A program made the translations under genes and the position numbers. This document shows positions 48,609 through 58,822 of a stretch of 64,000 nucleotides of DNA, one piece after another (position 1 is the first letter of the stretch; every line of letters begins with the position of its first letter). Under the pieces are notes generated by a model, which worked only from the letters and a program-made list of their open reading frames with translations, did not search any database and was not told where the DNA came from. The DNA lies in contig CALQFT020000001.1 of assembly GCA_943329925.2 (NCBI GenBank), forward strand, positions 1-64,000, in the 5' to 3' direction. The DNA comes from Opitutus sp. GAS368. GTDB taxonomy: Bacteria; Verrucomicrobiota; Verrucomicrobiia; Chthoniobacterales; Chthoniobacteraceae.

Positions 48609-49433
48609 ATGCTTTCTGTACGCTCCCTCAGCATTGATTTTGGTTCCGGTCCCGCGCGAGTGCAGGCTGTGAAGGATATTAGTTTTTCTATTGCTCCAGG
48701 GGAGACTCTGGCGCTTGTTGGGGAGAGTGGTAGTGGGAAAAGCGTTACTGGCCTCGCGCTTACGCGACTGCTGCAGGAGCCTCCCGCGGTGTACTCCGGT
48801 GGGGAAATTTTGTTCGAGGGCCGGAATGTACTAAAGATGTCGCCAGCTGAGTTGCGCCGGTTGCGCGGCGGCAAGATTGCCTACGTCTTCCAAGAGCCAT
48901 CCACTTCGTTAAACCCAGTCTTCACCGTGCGCAGCCAAATTGCGGAAGCCTTGAGCCTGCATCGGCCCGAAGTCAGTGATATTGATGCAGAGGTGGCGCG
49001 CTGTCTGGATCTAGTGGGGATCGTGGACCCGTCCAAGCGGATGCATGATTATCCACACCAGCTTTCCGGGGGAATGCAGCAGCGCGTAATGATTGCCATG
49101 GCGCTGGCGTGCCACCCGCAATTGCTCGTCGCAGACGAACCCACCACCGCGCTGGACGTCACCGTGCAGGCGCAGATTCTCGATCAGATGCGGCTGATCA
49201 AGCAGCAGATCAAAATGGCGATGCTGCTGATCACCCACAATTTTGGAATTATCGGCGGGATCGCGGACCGCGTGGCGGTGATGTTCCGCGGCGCGATTGT
49301 CGAACACGGGAGTACTGCAGAAGTGCTTCACAATCCGCAGCATCCTTACACCAAGGCGCTCATTGGCTGCATCCCTCAATTAGGGCAGCGCAGACGCCGC
49401 CTCACGACAATTGATTACTCCACGCTGGGTTAG
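48609..49433 (+). CDS. ABC transporter ATP-binding protein (OppD-like)
   Basis: Walker A 'GESGSGKS', signature '[12 protein letters not shown]', Walker B '[12 protein letters not shown]'. Confidence 0.93.
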   Translation: MLSVRSLSIDFGSGPARVQAVKDISFSIAPGETLALVGESGSGKSVTGLALTRLLQEPPAVYSGGEILFEGRNVLKMSPAELRRLRGGKIAYVFQEPSTSLNPVFTVRSQIAEALSLHRPEVSDIDAEVARCLDLVGIVDPSKRMHDYPHQLSGGMQQRVMIAMALACHPQLLVADEPTTALDVTVQAQILDQMRLIKQQIKMAMLLITHNFGIIGGIADRVAVMFRGAIVEHGSTAEVLHNPQHPYTKALIGCIPQLGQRRRRLTTIDYSTLG

Positions 49434-49485
49434 CCCAGCGATGTTGAGTGCCGCACTGCGTTGCGGCCGCCTGTTTTTGCCTCAC

Positions 49486-50550
49486 TCAGATCCCGCGTAA
49501 TAACGCCTCGGTCGCCTCCCAATCAAGACATGCGTCTGTGATGGAGACTCCATATTTTAACCCCGCCTTGGCCGCCGATTGAGTGCCGAGGTGGATGTGG
49601 CTTTCAATCATCACCGCAACCAGTTCGCTGCGGCCGCCCTTGCGCTGCTGCAACACATTGCGCAGTACCTCTGGCTGCCGAAGCGGGTCTTTGCCGCTGT
49701 TGGCATGGCTGCAATCCACCATCACCGCCGCGAGCAATCCAGCTTGACGCAACTTCTCAGCGGCCGCGGAGGTGTGCTCCGGCCCGTAATTTGTTCCATC
49801 CCGTCCTCCTCGTAATACCAGATGGCTGTCAGGGTTGCCCGCGGTTTGGATGATGCTTGTCATTCCCTCCTGATCGATTCCCAGAAAACTGTGTTGTGCG
49901 CAGGCTGAGCGCATTGCATCAAGCGCCGTCTGAATGCTGCCATCCGTGCCGTTTTTGAACCCGACTGGCATGGAAAGGCCGCTTGCCATTTCGCGATGCG
50001 TTTGGGATTCAGTCGTGCGCGCGCCGATGGCCGCCCAGCTAATGAGGTCTGCAATATACTGCGGGATAATGGGATCTAGAAACTCAGTTCCCGCCGGAAG
50101 TCCCAGCTCTGAAATGTCCAGCAACAGTCTGCGCGCCAACTTGATTCCGTATTCGACGTCTGCCGAATCGTCGAGATGCGGATCGTTGATCAGTCCTTTC
50201 CAGCCCACGGTGGTGCGCGGTTTTTCAAAATAAACTCGCATGACCACAAAGATGCGCTCCTGCAATTCGAGGGCCAAGGTGGAGAGTCGCCGCGCGTAAT
50301 CCATCGCCGACACCGGATCGTGAATGGAGCAGGGGCCTACAACCACCATGAGGCGAGGATCTTCACCGCGCAAAATTCGCCGGGATGTTTCGCGTGCGTT
50401 TAGAATGCGCTCCAGTGTCTGTGCCGATGCTGGAATTTCATCTTTGACCTGTGCGGGGGTCACGAGGCGTTTGACACCGTTGACGCGGACGTTCTCGATG
50501 CGGGTTTTGTGGAGTGGATCTTGGGGGTGAAGGCAGGCCTCTGAAGTCAT
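49486..50550 (-). CDS. aroG: 3-deoxy-7-phosphoheptulonate synthase (class I)
   Basis: 'VVVGPCSIHDPVSAMDYARRL', 'GFKNGTDGSIQTALDAM', 'ILRGG'-type motif here 'VLRGGRDGTNY', 'VMVDCSHANSGKDPLRQ'. Confidence 0.94.
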   Translation of the reverse strand: MTSEACLHPQDPLHKTRIENVRVNGVKRLVTPAQVKDEIPASAQTLERILNARETSRRILRGEDPRLMVVVGPCSIHDPVSAMDYARRLSTLALELQERIFVVMRVYFEKPRTTVGWKGLINDPHLDDSADVEYGIKLARRLLLDISELGLPAGTEFLDPIIPQYIADLISWAAIGARTTESQTHREMASGLSMPVGFKNGTDGSIQTALDAMRSACAQHSFLGIDQEGMTSIIQTAGNPDSHLVLRGGRDGTNYGPEHTSAAAEKLRQAGLLAAVMVDCSHANSGKDPLRQPEVLRNVLQQRKGGRSELVAVMIESHIHLGTQSAAKAGLKYGVSITDACLDWEATEALLRGI

Positions 50551-50715
50551 AAGACAGTCTGGTATTTTCCACGAATAAAGGGCCACCTGCAACTAAAGAT
50601 CTGTAATTTGCCGAATTCCGAGTGACGATTTGATGACGTTATGATCAGATAAAGGTCTTCAGTTTGAAGGAAGGAAAGCGACCCGCAGACCGGTCGATTC
50701 CTGACGAACACGAGC

Positions 50716-50789
<74 letters not shown>

Positions 50790-50993
50790 CTGTGTTTCTG
50801 TGGATGGTGTTGGTTTGTAAAGTTTTGCTTGGGTCTCCTTCCGGGTAGACTTGCATCTGTCCATGTCAGCCGACGTCGACTCAAGGTTTTGGGGCTTTTG
50901 GACATGTAAGTCTCATTTGACGTGGAATATGTGTTGTCGTTCTATTAGAGATTGTTATTCAACTAATCTGTCATCAGTTGGTTCTTGGATTAT

Positions 50994-52073
50994 ATGAAGC
51001 AAATCTCCCCCCTCGTTTGTTTTTTGAGTGTGCTGCTTGGTTTCACCGCTTTGGCGGAATGGAAAATTGAGACTATTGCTGGAGTGGGGACTCCAGGGCT
51101 CTCAGGGGATTATGGCAAAGCGCTTAACTCTTACTTATACAATCCTTTTGGTGTAGTGCGCGGGCCGGACAAGGCGCTCTGGTTTTGCGATTCGGGAAAC
51201 AATCGTATCCGGCAAATTCGCCCTGACGGGATAATTTTTACCTTCGCAGGAAGCGGCTCAAAAGAGTTCACCCCTTCTGGAACTTGGGTGCAGGAGACGG
51301 CACTGAAACGCCCTCCGGAGCTTCGTTTTGATGCCAAAGGCGATATGTTTATCTCGGACATGGGGAATCATGTGATTCGTAAAGTTGATATGCAAACTGG
51401 CAAGGTAGACATTGTTGCCGGTACTGGTTTGGCTGGGTATTCGGGTGATGGCGATGCTGCATTAATCGCTCACTTGCGCCAGCCTCAGGGCATTCAATTC
51501 AGCCCTGAGGGTGATTTGTATATTTGCGACACCGGAAACAACGTGATTCGGCGTTTGGAAATGAAAACCGGCGTGATAACGACTTTTGCAGGCACGGGCA
51601 GTCCGGGGCTCACTCCGGATGGAGCGCCTATTGAAGGCACACCCCTTAACGGGCCTAGGGCGATAGATTTCGATCGAAACGGCGATCTGTGGCTGGCCAC
51701 GAAGGAGGGTTCTCAAATTTTTAAATTTGATATGAAGGCCCGTCGCATTCGCTTGGTTGCCGGTACGGGGGCGAAGGGGATGAAAGGCGGACCGGGCAAA
51801 CAGGCGACGTTTAGCGGACCTACGGGGCTGTCGTTGGATGCGGAAGGTAATGCTTGGGTTGCTGATACAGAGAACAGCGCGGTGCGCAGGATCGATGGGA
51901 AGTCGGGTGAGGTGAGTCTGATCGCCGGCACCGGAGAGCGCGGCGACGGGCCGGATGGCGATCCGCTGCAGTGCAAATTCTCCCGCCTCCATGGCATTTT
52001 TGCTGACGCGGACGGATCCGTCTTCATCGGTGACAGCGAGGCGCATAGGCTTCGTGTGTTGCGTAAAAAGTAA
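50994..52073 (+). CDS. Secreted NHL-repeat beta-propeller protein
   Basis: Signal peptide; repeated 'AGTGxxGxxGDGxxA...LxxPxGIxxxxxGxLYICDTGNNVIRR'. Confidence 0.85.
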   Translation: MKQISPLVCFLSVLLGFTALAEWKIETIAGVGTPGLSGDYGKALNSYLYNPFGVVRGPDKALWFCDSGNNRIRQIRPDGIIFTFAGSGSKEFTPSGTWVQETALKRPPELRFDAKGDMFISDMGNHVIRKVDMQTGKVDIVAGTGLAGYSGDGDAALIAHLRQPQGIQFSPEGDLYICDTGNNVIRRLEMKTGVITTFAGTGSPGLTPDGAPIEGTPLNGPRAIDFDRNGDLWLATKEGSQIFKFDMKARRIRLVAGTGAKGMKGGPGKQATFSGPTGLSLDAEGNAWVADTENSAVRRIDGKSGEVSLIAGTGERGDGPDGDPLQCKFSRLHGIFADADGSVFIGDSEAHRLRVLRKK

Positions 52074-52077
52074 TTTT

Positions 52078-53175
52078 ATGAAAACCCTCAGTTTTTCCTC
52101 GTTGCTCCTTGCTGGTTCCTTTCGGAACGTTTCGTTGCTTTTAGGGGCCGCGATCTTCTGTTCTGGAGCGTCTGCTAAAGCCGACAAAATCGTCCTCTTT
52201 GCCGGCGGGGCCCAGTCCGAGTTGCCTGCGGCGGCGGTGGATGCCGCATTGCGTGAGCCATTTGGCACGGAGTTCGATGCTTTGGGGAATGCGTGGATTG
52301 TGGAAATGGTGTCTGGGAATCGGCTTTTGAAGGTGGATCCCTCAGGCAAATTGACCCATGCTGCGGGTCGGCTGCAGCCCGGTTTGAGTGGGGATAATGG
52401 CCCCGGCCTGAGCGCTCAGTTCAACGGGCCGCACAATCTGGCTATTCCCGCCGGGGCTCGCATTTTGGTGGCCGACACTTGGAACGGAAGAATTCGCGAG
52501 TATTTGCCCACGGCGGGAGAGGTGCGCGGCGTGCCGGGGTTTGAACTCGGGCCTGAACGGGCCAAGGGCGCTGGTCCTTATTGCATTACAGCGGATGATG
52601 CCGGACGCAAGCTGTATATTGCTGATTTAAAGCAAGTTTGGGTGTTGGATTTGGCGGGGGGAACTCTCCGGTTGGTTGCCGGAAACGGCAAAAAGGGCGT
52701 GCCCCAGGACGGTGCGCTTGCGGCGGAGTCGCCGCTTGTGGATCCTCGGGCGGTGGCGCCGGATCATTTAGGGAACGTGTATGTTCTTGAACGGGGCGGT
52801 AATGCGTTGCGAGTGGTGGACAAGGAGGGGCGTATTCGCACCGTCGTGAACGCCTCCGGCAAGCAGGGCGCTGGTGGGGATGGCGGGCCTGGATTGGATG
52901 CGCAACTCAACGGTCCCAAGCATTTGTGCGTGGATCGAGATAATTCTGTGCTCATTGCCGACGCTGAAAATAATCTGATTCGGCGTTACGTGCCGGAAAC
53001 TGGACGTTTGGAACGCGTGGCGGGAACTGGGAAAAAAGGGGCGTCTGGTGTAGGTGGCCGGCCTCTGGAATGTGAATTAGCGCGACCGCACGGAGTGGTG
53101 ATTCATCCGCAAACTGGCGAATTATATATTACAGACAGCTATAACAATCGTGTGTTGAGGATCATTAAAGATTGA
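52078..53175 (+). CDS. Secreted NHL-repeat beta-propeller protein (tandem paralogue)
   Basis: ATG 4 bp after previous stop; signal peptide; NHL blades 'LFAGGAQSE...GNAWIVEMVSGNRLLKVD', 'AGTGKKGASGVGGRPLECELARPHGVVIHPQTGELYITDSYNNRVLRI'. Confidence 0.83.
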   Translation: MKTLSFSSLLLAGSFRNVSLLLGAAIFCSGASAKADKIVLFAGGAQSELPAAAVDAALREPFGTEFDALGNAWIVEMVSGNRLLKVDPSGKLTHAAGRLQPGLSGDNGPGLSAQFNGPHNLAIPAGARILVADTWNGRIREYLPTAGEVRGVPGFELGPERAKGAGPYCITADDAGRKLYIADLKQVWVLDLAGGTLRLVAGNGKKGVPQDGALAAESPLVDPRAVAPDHLGNVYVLERGGNALRVVDKEGRIRTVVNASGKQGAGGDGGPGLDAQLNGPKHLCVDRDNSVLIADAENNLIRRYVPETGRLERVAGTGKKGASGVGGRPLECELARPHGVVIHPQTGELYITDSYNNRVLRIIKD

Positions 53176-53297
53176 GCAAGCCAGTCTGGTTGGGACTGCC
53201 TTGCTGTGTGGCTCCCTGATTGGCAGCGGATGTGGTGGATATGCTTGGTTTGGAGGAGCGGCCCCGCCCGAGCAGCGACAAAAACGGGGGGAGTGGT

Positions 53298-54929
53298 TTA
53301 GTGCGCTTTGAGCACTTGCGTGAAGGGTTTTCCTGTGCACCCGGCGGGTTCTGTCATGCCGAGGGTAGTGGAAAGAGTGGGGGCGAGGTCGCTCATGGGA
53401 AAGGAATCAGCGCAGCGGCCGGGCTTGAACGCCTGGCCAAAGAGCAGCACTGGAATATGGGAGTCGTACGAGTAGGGAGAGCCGTGGGTGGTGCCGCTGT
53501 GGCCGCCGCCCGATATCATAAACGCCTTGGAGACAAGCACTATGTCGCCGCTGCGTTCGGCGTTGTAGCCGTTAAGGACGCGCTGCCCCAGAGGGCCGGG
53601 GGCGCGGCCGTCCAGCAACTGGCTGCGAGAGTAGGCGGCTTGAAAGGACCCGGTATTCAGCGCCCACTCGCGAATGAAGACGGCGAGGTCTTCAGCGGGG
53701 ATTTGTTTTTCACGCAGGGTATTGTGGTTGAAATAGAGGTTGCCGTCGCTAAGACGAGGGGAGAGCAAGTACTTGCCCGGGCCGAAGCGCGCTTCTAAGT
53801 GTGCCAGTAAATCGCCCATGAGCGGCACTGCGTCCACCCGTTTGCCGTCCAAGCCCTGCTCTACGGCGAACTCCGGGGTGGGGGCGACGCCGTGATCGGC
53901 AGTGAGCACGATGGTTAGGTTGGCGAGGCCGATTTTTTGGTCCAGTTGTTGGAATAACGCCTCCAGTTGGCGATCTAGGCGCAGGATAATATCCTGAACT
54001 TCCTGGGAGTAGGGGCCGAAAGCGTGACCAACCAAGTCTGTCGAAGAGAAGGAAACGCACAAAAGATCGGGATTGGGCCCCTCGCCGAGATGCTCTCCCT
54101 CAACTGCGGCCAAAGCGAAATCGGCGAGCAACTGGTTGCCAAAGGGCGTGGGGGCTATGGTCTCAAAGCCCTCCGTCTTTGAAAGTTGAACCGTATGATC
54201 AAAGGTTCCCTTCGCCTCGCCGGGTAGCCTTCCTTCGCCCGCCGCCTCGTCTGGCCAGAGATAGGCGCTGGGTTCCAGCAGCCGTTTCCAAGTCTGTCCG
54301 ATGATTGCCGCGGGGCGTTTTTGGGCGTTAAACGCTTGCACCCATTCCGGCAGTTCTTTGCGGTAGTAGCTGCTGGTGATGAAGTTGCCGCTTGCAGAGT
54401 CGAACCAGTAAGCGCCTTGAGGCTTGCGGCCGGCGGGAAGGATGGCGCCGCGATCCTTTAGGGAAATGCCCACCACCTTGGACTGGTAGCGCAGGCGCAA
54501 CTCGTCAGCGAAGGTCGAGCCGATGAAGTTGCGGGGCGAACGTTTACCCGCAGTGCCCGGGGCGCCGACGGTTTCCGCATCGGCATCGCCGACGCAGTTG
54601 AGCGCCTTGAGGGAGCGTTTATCAAACCAGTCGTTGGAAATGATGCCGTGACTGCTCGGCGTGGTGCCGCTCAGGAAGCTGGCGTGGCCGGGGCCTGTGA
54701 CCGTCGGGGCGTAGTCGTAGTGGGCGTAAGTGAGGAAGGCTCCCTCTTGCATCAGCAGACGGAAGCCACGTTGGGAGAACTGGTTTTCAAAACGTTCGAG
54801 GTAATCGTAGCGCAACTGATCCACAAGAATGGCCAGCACTAGCTTGGGGCGCGGCTGCGCTTCGGCCTGCGCCAGTGGTGTTAGGGCAAAGCCGAGGAGG
54901 GCGATGAAAAGTAGATTGCGCAGTTTCAT
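53298..54929 (-). CDS. Alkaline phosphatase family protein (type I phosphodiesterase/nucleotide pyrophosphatase)
   Basis: 'LVLAILVDQLRYDYLERF', 'APTVTGPGHASFLSGTTPSSHGIISNDW', 'TIVLTADHGVAPTPEF', 'GGGHSGTTHGSPYSYDSHIPVLLFG'. Confidence 0.9.
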   Translation of the reverse strand: MKLRNLLFIALLGFALTPLAQAEAQPRPKLVLAILVDQLRYDYLERFENQFSQRGFRLLMQEGAFLTYAHYDYAPTVTGPGHASFLSGTTPSSHGIISNDWFDKRSLKALNCVGDADAETVGAPGTAGKRSPRNFIGSTFADELRLRYQSKVVGISLKDRGAILPAGRKPQGAYWFDSASGNFITSSYYRKELPEWVQAFNAQKRPAAIIGQTWKRLLEPSAYLWPDEAAGEGRLPGEAKGTFDHTVQLSKTEGFETIAPTPFGNQLLADFALAAVEGEHLGEGPNPDLLCVSFSSTDLVGHAFGPYSQEVQDIILRLDRQLEALFQQLDQKIGLANLTIVLTADHGVAPTPEFAVEQGLDGKRVDAVPLMGDLLAHLEARFGPGKYLLSPRLSDGNLYFNHNTLREKQIPAEDLAVFIREWALNTGSFQAAYSRSQLLDGRAPGPLGQRVLNGYNAERSGDIVLVSKAFMISGGGHSGTTHGSPYSYDSHIPVLLFGQAFKPGRCADSFPMSDLAPTLSTTLGMTEPAGCTGKPFTQVLKAH

Positions 54930-55028
54930 GGAGGTGGGAGCGACTCTGACTGGTCTCTTTGGTGGGTTGAATGACAAATCGCGAAAATCTCCTTCTTCGC
55001 CTGCAGGCTTGGATTTAGTCTCTTTCCA

Positions 55029-55268
55029 ATGAGCACTCCGCACATCGCCCAAAAAGCACCGTTCCCCGTCGAAGTCCAAGCAGGCAAAACCTACTATTGG
55101 TGTTCGTGTGGCAAAAGCGCCAACCAACCGTTTTGCGACGGTGCCCATAAAGGCAGTGAATTCGCCCCGACACCCTACACGGCGGAAAAGGATGGGACTG
55201 TGTATTTCTGCGGTTGCAAACACAGTGCCAAAGGGGCGCTGTGCGACGGAGGCCACGCCAAGCTGTAG
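55029..55268 (+). CDS. CDGSH-type iron-sulfur protein (two motifs)
   Basis: 'YYWCSCGKSANQPFCDGAHKGS' and 'VYFCGCKHSAKGALCDGGHAKL'. Confidence 0.93.
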   Translation: MSTPHIAQKAPFPVEVQAGKTYYWCSCGKSANQPFCDGAHKGSEFAPTPYTAEKDGTVYFCGCKHSAKGALCDGGHAKL

Positions 55269-55316
55269 GCGCTTGGCCTTTAAACTTCCCGAATCCTTGC
55301 GGTTGCTCCGCGGGAT

Positions 55317-56324
55317 TTACGGTTGGTAAATAGAGTCAAATACTCCGCCATCGGCGAAGTGCTTGGCCTGGGCTTGGCTCCAGCCACCGAATGAGCCATC
55401 GACAGTCACCATTTCCAGCTTTGGAAATTGCGAGGAGTACTTCTGTGCGGCCTTTTCTGCACGTGGTCGGTAGAAATTTTTCGCAATAATGTCCTGCCCT
55501 TCCTCGCTATAGAGATATTGCAGGTAAGCCTCGGCCACTGGGCGCGTCTTTTTGGCGTCCACATATTTGTCCACCACCGTGACGCTGGGTTCGGCGAGGA
55601 TGCTGATGGAGGGGATGACTATCTCGAACTTTTCCGTGCCGAATTCTTTTAAGGCTAAAAATGCCTCGTTTTCCCAAGCCAAAAGGACGTCACCGATGCC
55701 TCGCTGGGTGAAAGTGGTGGTCGCTCCGCGTGCGCCGCTGTCCAGAACGGGGACATTTTTGTATAGCTTCGCAATAAACTCCCGGACTTTGGGCTCATCT
55801 TTATTGAATACTTTTTCCGCATAGGCCCAAGCCGCGAGATAATTCCAGCGCGCTCCGCCTGAGGTTTTGGGATTTGGGGTGATGACCCGCAACCCGGGCT
55901 TTACGAGATCACCCCAATCTTTGATTCCCTTTGGGTTTCCTTTGTGGACTAGAAAAACGATGGTCGAGGTGTAAGGTGCTGAGTTGTGCGGCAATCGCTG
56001 AATCCATTTCTCTGGGATCAAGTGTCCCTTTTCATACAAGGCGTCCACATCCCCAGCTAGGGCGAGGGTGGCAATATCTGCGCGCAGGCCGTCGATGATG
56101 GAGCGGGCTTGTTTTCCAGAGCCTCCGTGGGATTGTTTAATTATTACGGCTTCGCCGGTTTGAGACTTCCAGTGTTTGGCGAAAGCCGCATTGTATTCTG
56201 TGAACAATTCACGGGTGGGATCGTAGGAAACGTTGAGAAGTTGGGTGGCGGCGGATGCGCAGGGGGAGGTAAAGGCGAGGAGGCTCAGCGTGGCCAAGAG
56301 GCGTGAAAAAGACGAAGCGTGCAT
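55317..56324 (-). CDS. Sulfate/thiosulfate ABC transporter substrate-binding protein
   Basis: '[25 protein letters not shown]', '[35 protein letters not shown]', '[19 protein letters not shown]'. Confidence 0.93.
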   Translation of the reverse strand: MHASSFSRLLATLSLLAFTSPCASAATQLLNVSYDPTRELFTEYNAAFAKHWKSQTGEAVIIKQSHGGSGKQARSIIDGLRADIATLALAGDVDALYEKGHLIPEKWIQRLPHNSAPYTSTIVFLVHKGNPKGIKDWGDLVKPGLRVITPNPKTSGGARWNYLAAWAYAEKVFNKDEPKVREFIAKLYKNVPVLDSGARGATTTFTQRGIGDVLLAWENEAFLALKEFGTEKFEIVIPSISILAEPSVTVVDKYVDAKKTRPVAEAYLQYLYSEEGQDIIAKNFYRPRAEKAAQKYSSQFPKLEMVTVDGSFGGWSQAQAKHFADGGVFDSIYQP

Positions 56325-56462
56325 GGGGTAAAGCTAGATTGGGAGCCGTGGCGGGAGGTTGGCGTGGGTGATGTTTAATCTACGCTAATTCGGAATAGTT
56401 GGCGCAAGTGTTTTTGGGCCGTGTTGCCTCGGCTCCCCGCGCACCTCTCTTTACCATCGGCT

Positions 56463-57224
56463 CTAGTCAAACCTGCTGTGCAGCCAGGCGTAGGGGAAGC
56501 CGTCCCCAGGACAATCCGTGGGCCAGCGCGGCGGGTTAATTTCCTTGTGCGCCTTTACCACGGCGGGGTTTGTGTCAATTTTGCCTACCCGTAGGCGCAG
56601 ATAGCGGATGAGTTCATCGAGTGCGGCGAGCTGTTTTTCGGTGGGCTTTTGCTGATTGAAATCACCCACTAGACAGATTCCAAGGGCGATATTGTTCAGA
56701 TAATCGCTGTGTACATGGCCGCCATTGATCTGTTTGTCCCAGCGGGCACCCACTTCTATCTCACCGTCGCCCGAGTTGGTTCCGTTGCCGATTACGAAAT
56801 GATAAGCCAAGCCGTTGGCCATTTTTCGCACGTTGGTGTGGTAGAAGTCGAAGGCCTTGGCATTGCCCTTTTTGGTGCCGCTATTGTGAACCACGATGTA
56901 GCGCCAGCGCGCCTTGCGGACCTGGGCGTTGTCGATGGACTGCCTCACGGAACGGGTGATAAATTTCCAGCGAGAAAACCAGCCGAAAAAAGGGACTGGC
57001 TGGGGATCTTCATTAAGATTGAGCCCTGATTTTTCAATGAGCAGAAGGGGCTCAGAGCCCTTTGGCAGTGTAGAGTTTTTGGCCTTGGGCTCAGGCCGTT
57101 TGGGACGGGGTTCTTCCTTTTTTTCGGAACGGCTCCGCTCGTCTTGGCGCAATTGTGCTGGGCCTTGAGTCGAACAGAGGATCGAGCACGTGAAAATAAA
57201 GCAAAGCGTAGTGCGGGGCGACAC
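56463..57224 (-). CDS. Peptidoglycan recognition/N-acetylmuramoyl-L-alanine amidase-like secreted protein
   Basis: 'YIVVHNSGTKKGNAKAFDFYH', 'GLAYHFVIGNGTNSGDGEIEVGARW', 'ALGICLVGDFNQQKPT'; GTG at 57224 gives a signal-peptide start and avoids overlap with the ACT gene. Confidence 0.75.
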   Translation of the reverse strand: MSPRTTLCFIFTCSILCSTQGPAQLRQDERSRSEKKEEPRPKRPEPKAKNSTLPKGSEPLLLIEKSGLNLNEDPQPVPFFGWFSRWKFITRSVRQSIDNAQVRKARWRYIVVHNSGTKKGNAKAFDFYHTNVRKMANGLAYHFVIGNGTNSGDGEIEVGARWDKQINGGHVHSDYLNNIALGICLVGDFNQQKPTEKQLAALDELIRYLRLRVGKIDTNPAVVKAHKEINPPRWPTDCPGDGFPYAWLHSRFD

Positions 57225-57303
57225 AGGGCTGGGGCGTATCCCGGAAGCTCCTAGTTTTAGGTAGGCAACCTCCGGTGGGGTGGGTGGCTGAGCGGGGGAA
57301 AAC

Positions 57304-57774
57304 TCAGCGGGAAATATCCGACTGACTGAGTATTTCGAAGCCGTGGTGTTGAATGACGGAAATGGCACACTCGTTGTCCTCGACATGGAGGGCCAAGGCG
57401 GTGCGGCCCCTTGGACGGGTTAGCAATGCGTAGGAACCGAAGATGTTGACATCTGCGGCGAGGAGAGATGCCAAAAGTCGGCCCAGTTCGGTGGGGCCTT
57501 CGGGCAATTCCACCACCAATAAGTCGCACACGGAGTGGGGAATTTCGTGCTCTGCAAAGATGTCCTGAACGGATTCTGGATCGCTTACCACGATGCGCAC
57601 AATGGCGGTGTCTGCAGAGGCTTGGACGCTGATGGCAACGACATGAACGTTGTGGTTGTTGAGCAGGCGCACGACTTCCATCAAGGCGCCCACTTTGTTG
57701 GGCAAAAAGACGGAGAACTGTGTGACTCGCGGGGTCCCCGTTTTTTCGGCTATGGATGAGTTTTCGAAGGGCAT
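57304..57774 (-). CDS. ACT-domain protein (tandem ACT)
   Basis: 'TQFSVFLPNKVGALMEVVRLLNNHNVHVVAISVQASADTAIVRIVVSDP' and second ACT-like half 'LGRLLASLLAADVNIFGSYALLTRPRGRTALALHVED'. Confidence 0.82.
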   Translation of the reverse strand: MPFENSSIAEKTGTPRVTQFSVFLPNKVGALMEVVRLLNNHNVHVVAISVQASADTAIVRIVVSDPESVQDIFAEHEIPHSVCDLLVVELPEGPTELGRLLASLLAADVNIFGSYALLTRPRGRTALALHVEDNECAISVIQHHGFEILSQSDISR

Positions 57775-57810
57775 GGTTTAGTCAGGTTAAGTTTAAGAAA
57801 AAATAAGCGC

Positions 57811-58674
57811 TTAAGGCTTGGGCGCTGCGGTGACATCGTTGAGGGCTTTGGAGAGGGTGGAGGCAAGCGCCTTTACTTGTAGCTGGGTGGGTGCTTCGCC
57901 GTGCGGGCCAGCGAGCAGCAATTGGATCTCAAGAAGTTGAGGCCGGAGTTGTGCTAGAAGCGGAGTGGTGTTGAGCGCCTCGCCGAGTCGTTCGAAGCCG
58001 GCTTCCATTTCCAGTGCCAACGCGGGTTGCCGCAGCAGTAGGGCGGTGGATTCTGAGTAGTTTTCGCCCACGGTGCCCGCCACAACTTCCAGGCCACGCA
58101 ACCACGAACCCAAGGCAATCAAGCGCACAATTCCCTCATCTTGATGCGCTCGGAGTCCCGCACTCAGCTCGGCGAGAATTGCTTCCAATTCAAGTTTTAC
58201 CCCGGGCCAATCCCGGCGTTGAGCGGCTTCTCCCAGACTTCTCCCGCGATCAAGCACTTCGCTCTGCACGCCAAGAGTTTTGGCTAGCGCCAGCATCTCT
58301 TTGCCGGCATTGCGGCATTGTTGGGAATCCTCGGCTTGTGCGCCCAAATAGCTGTCCGCGAGAAAAATTCCCAGTACCAAGGCAGTTTGCACACGGCCCA
58401 CAAGCGGGGCTGGATTTGGCGGGCGGAACTTGGCGGCCCAATCGGGTTTGGATTGCCGTGCGAGGCTGGAGAACAGTTCTTCCACGAAGCGAGCGGAAGG
58501 AGCTTGCGCAGCGGGTACAATTGCAGCTGCTGCCGCGGGCTTGGTTCCGGCTGGCGGGCCAGCGGGAGTCTGAGGCAGGGCAGAGGACGTCGTTGCTAAA
58601 AACGTAACAGTGCAGAGGAATTGCATTCCTCGGATGGGTAAATTGAGCCGTGAATAGCGGCGCGGCTTCATCAC
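57811..58674 (-). CDS. Hypothetical exported protein
   Basis: Signal-like N-terminus; no recognised domain. Confidence 0.55.
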   Translation of the reverse strand: MMKPRRYSRLNLPIRGMQFLCTVTFLATTSSALPQTPAGPPAGTKPAAAAAIVPAAQAPSARFVEELFSSLARQSKPDWAAKFRPPNPAPLVGRVQTALVLGIFLADSYLGAQAEDSQQCRNAGKEMLALAKTLGVQSEVLDRGRSLGEAAQRRDWPGVKLELEAILAELSAGLRAHQDEGIVRLIALGSWLRGLEVVAGTVGENYSESTALLLRQPALALEMEAGFERLGEALNTTPLLAQLRPQLLEIQLLLAGPHGEAPTQLQVKALASTLSKALNDVTAAPKP

Positions 58675-58822
58675 AGCACTCTAATCGAACTTCAGCGCTT
58701 GTCAGCCCCTTTTGCACCGCTACGGCTGGGCTGGGAGTGACCGCTTTAGCGCCTTTCCTCACGAAATGACGTGTCTTTTGCTTTTCAATGGCTTTTGAAG
58801 GCGTACATTTGGCGGTTTTCCA

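Noticed and set aside
53220-53798. 192-aa plus-strand ORF
   Set aside because: Antisense to the alkaline-phosphatase-family gene with no domain; GC-rich shadow ORF
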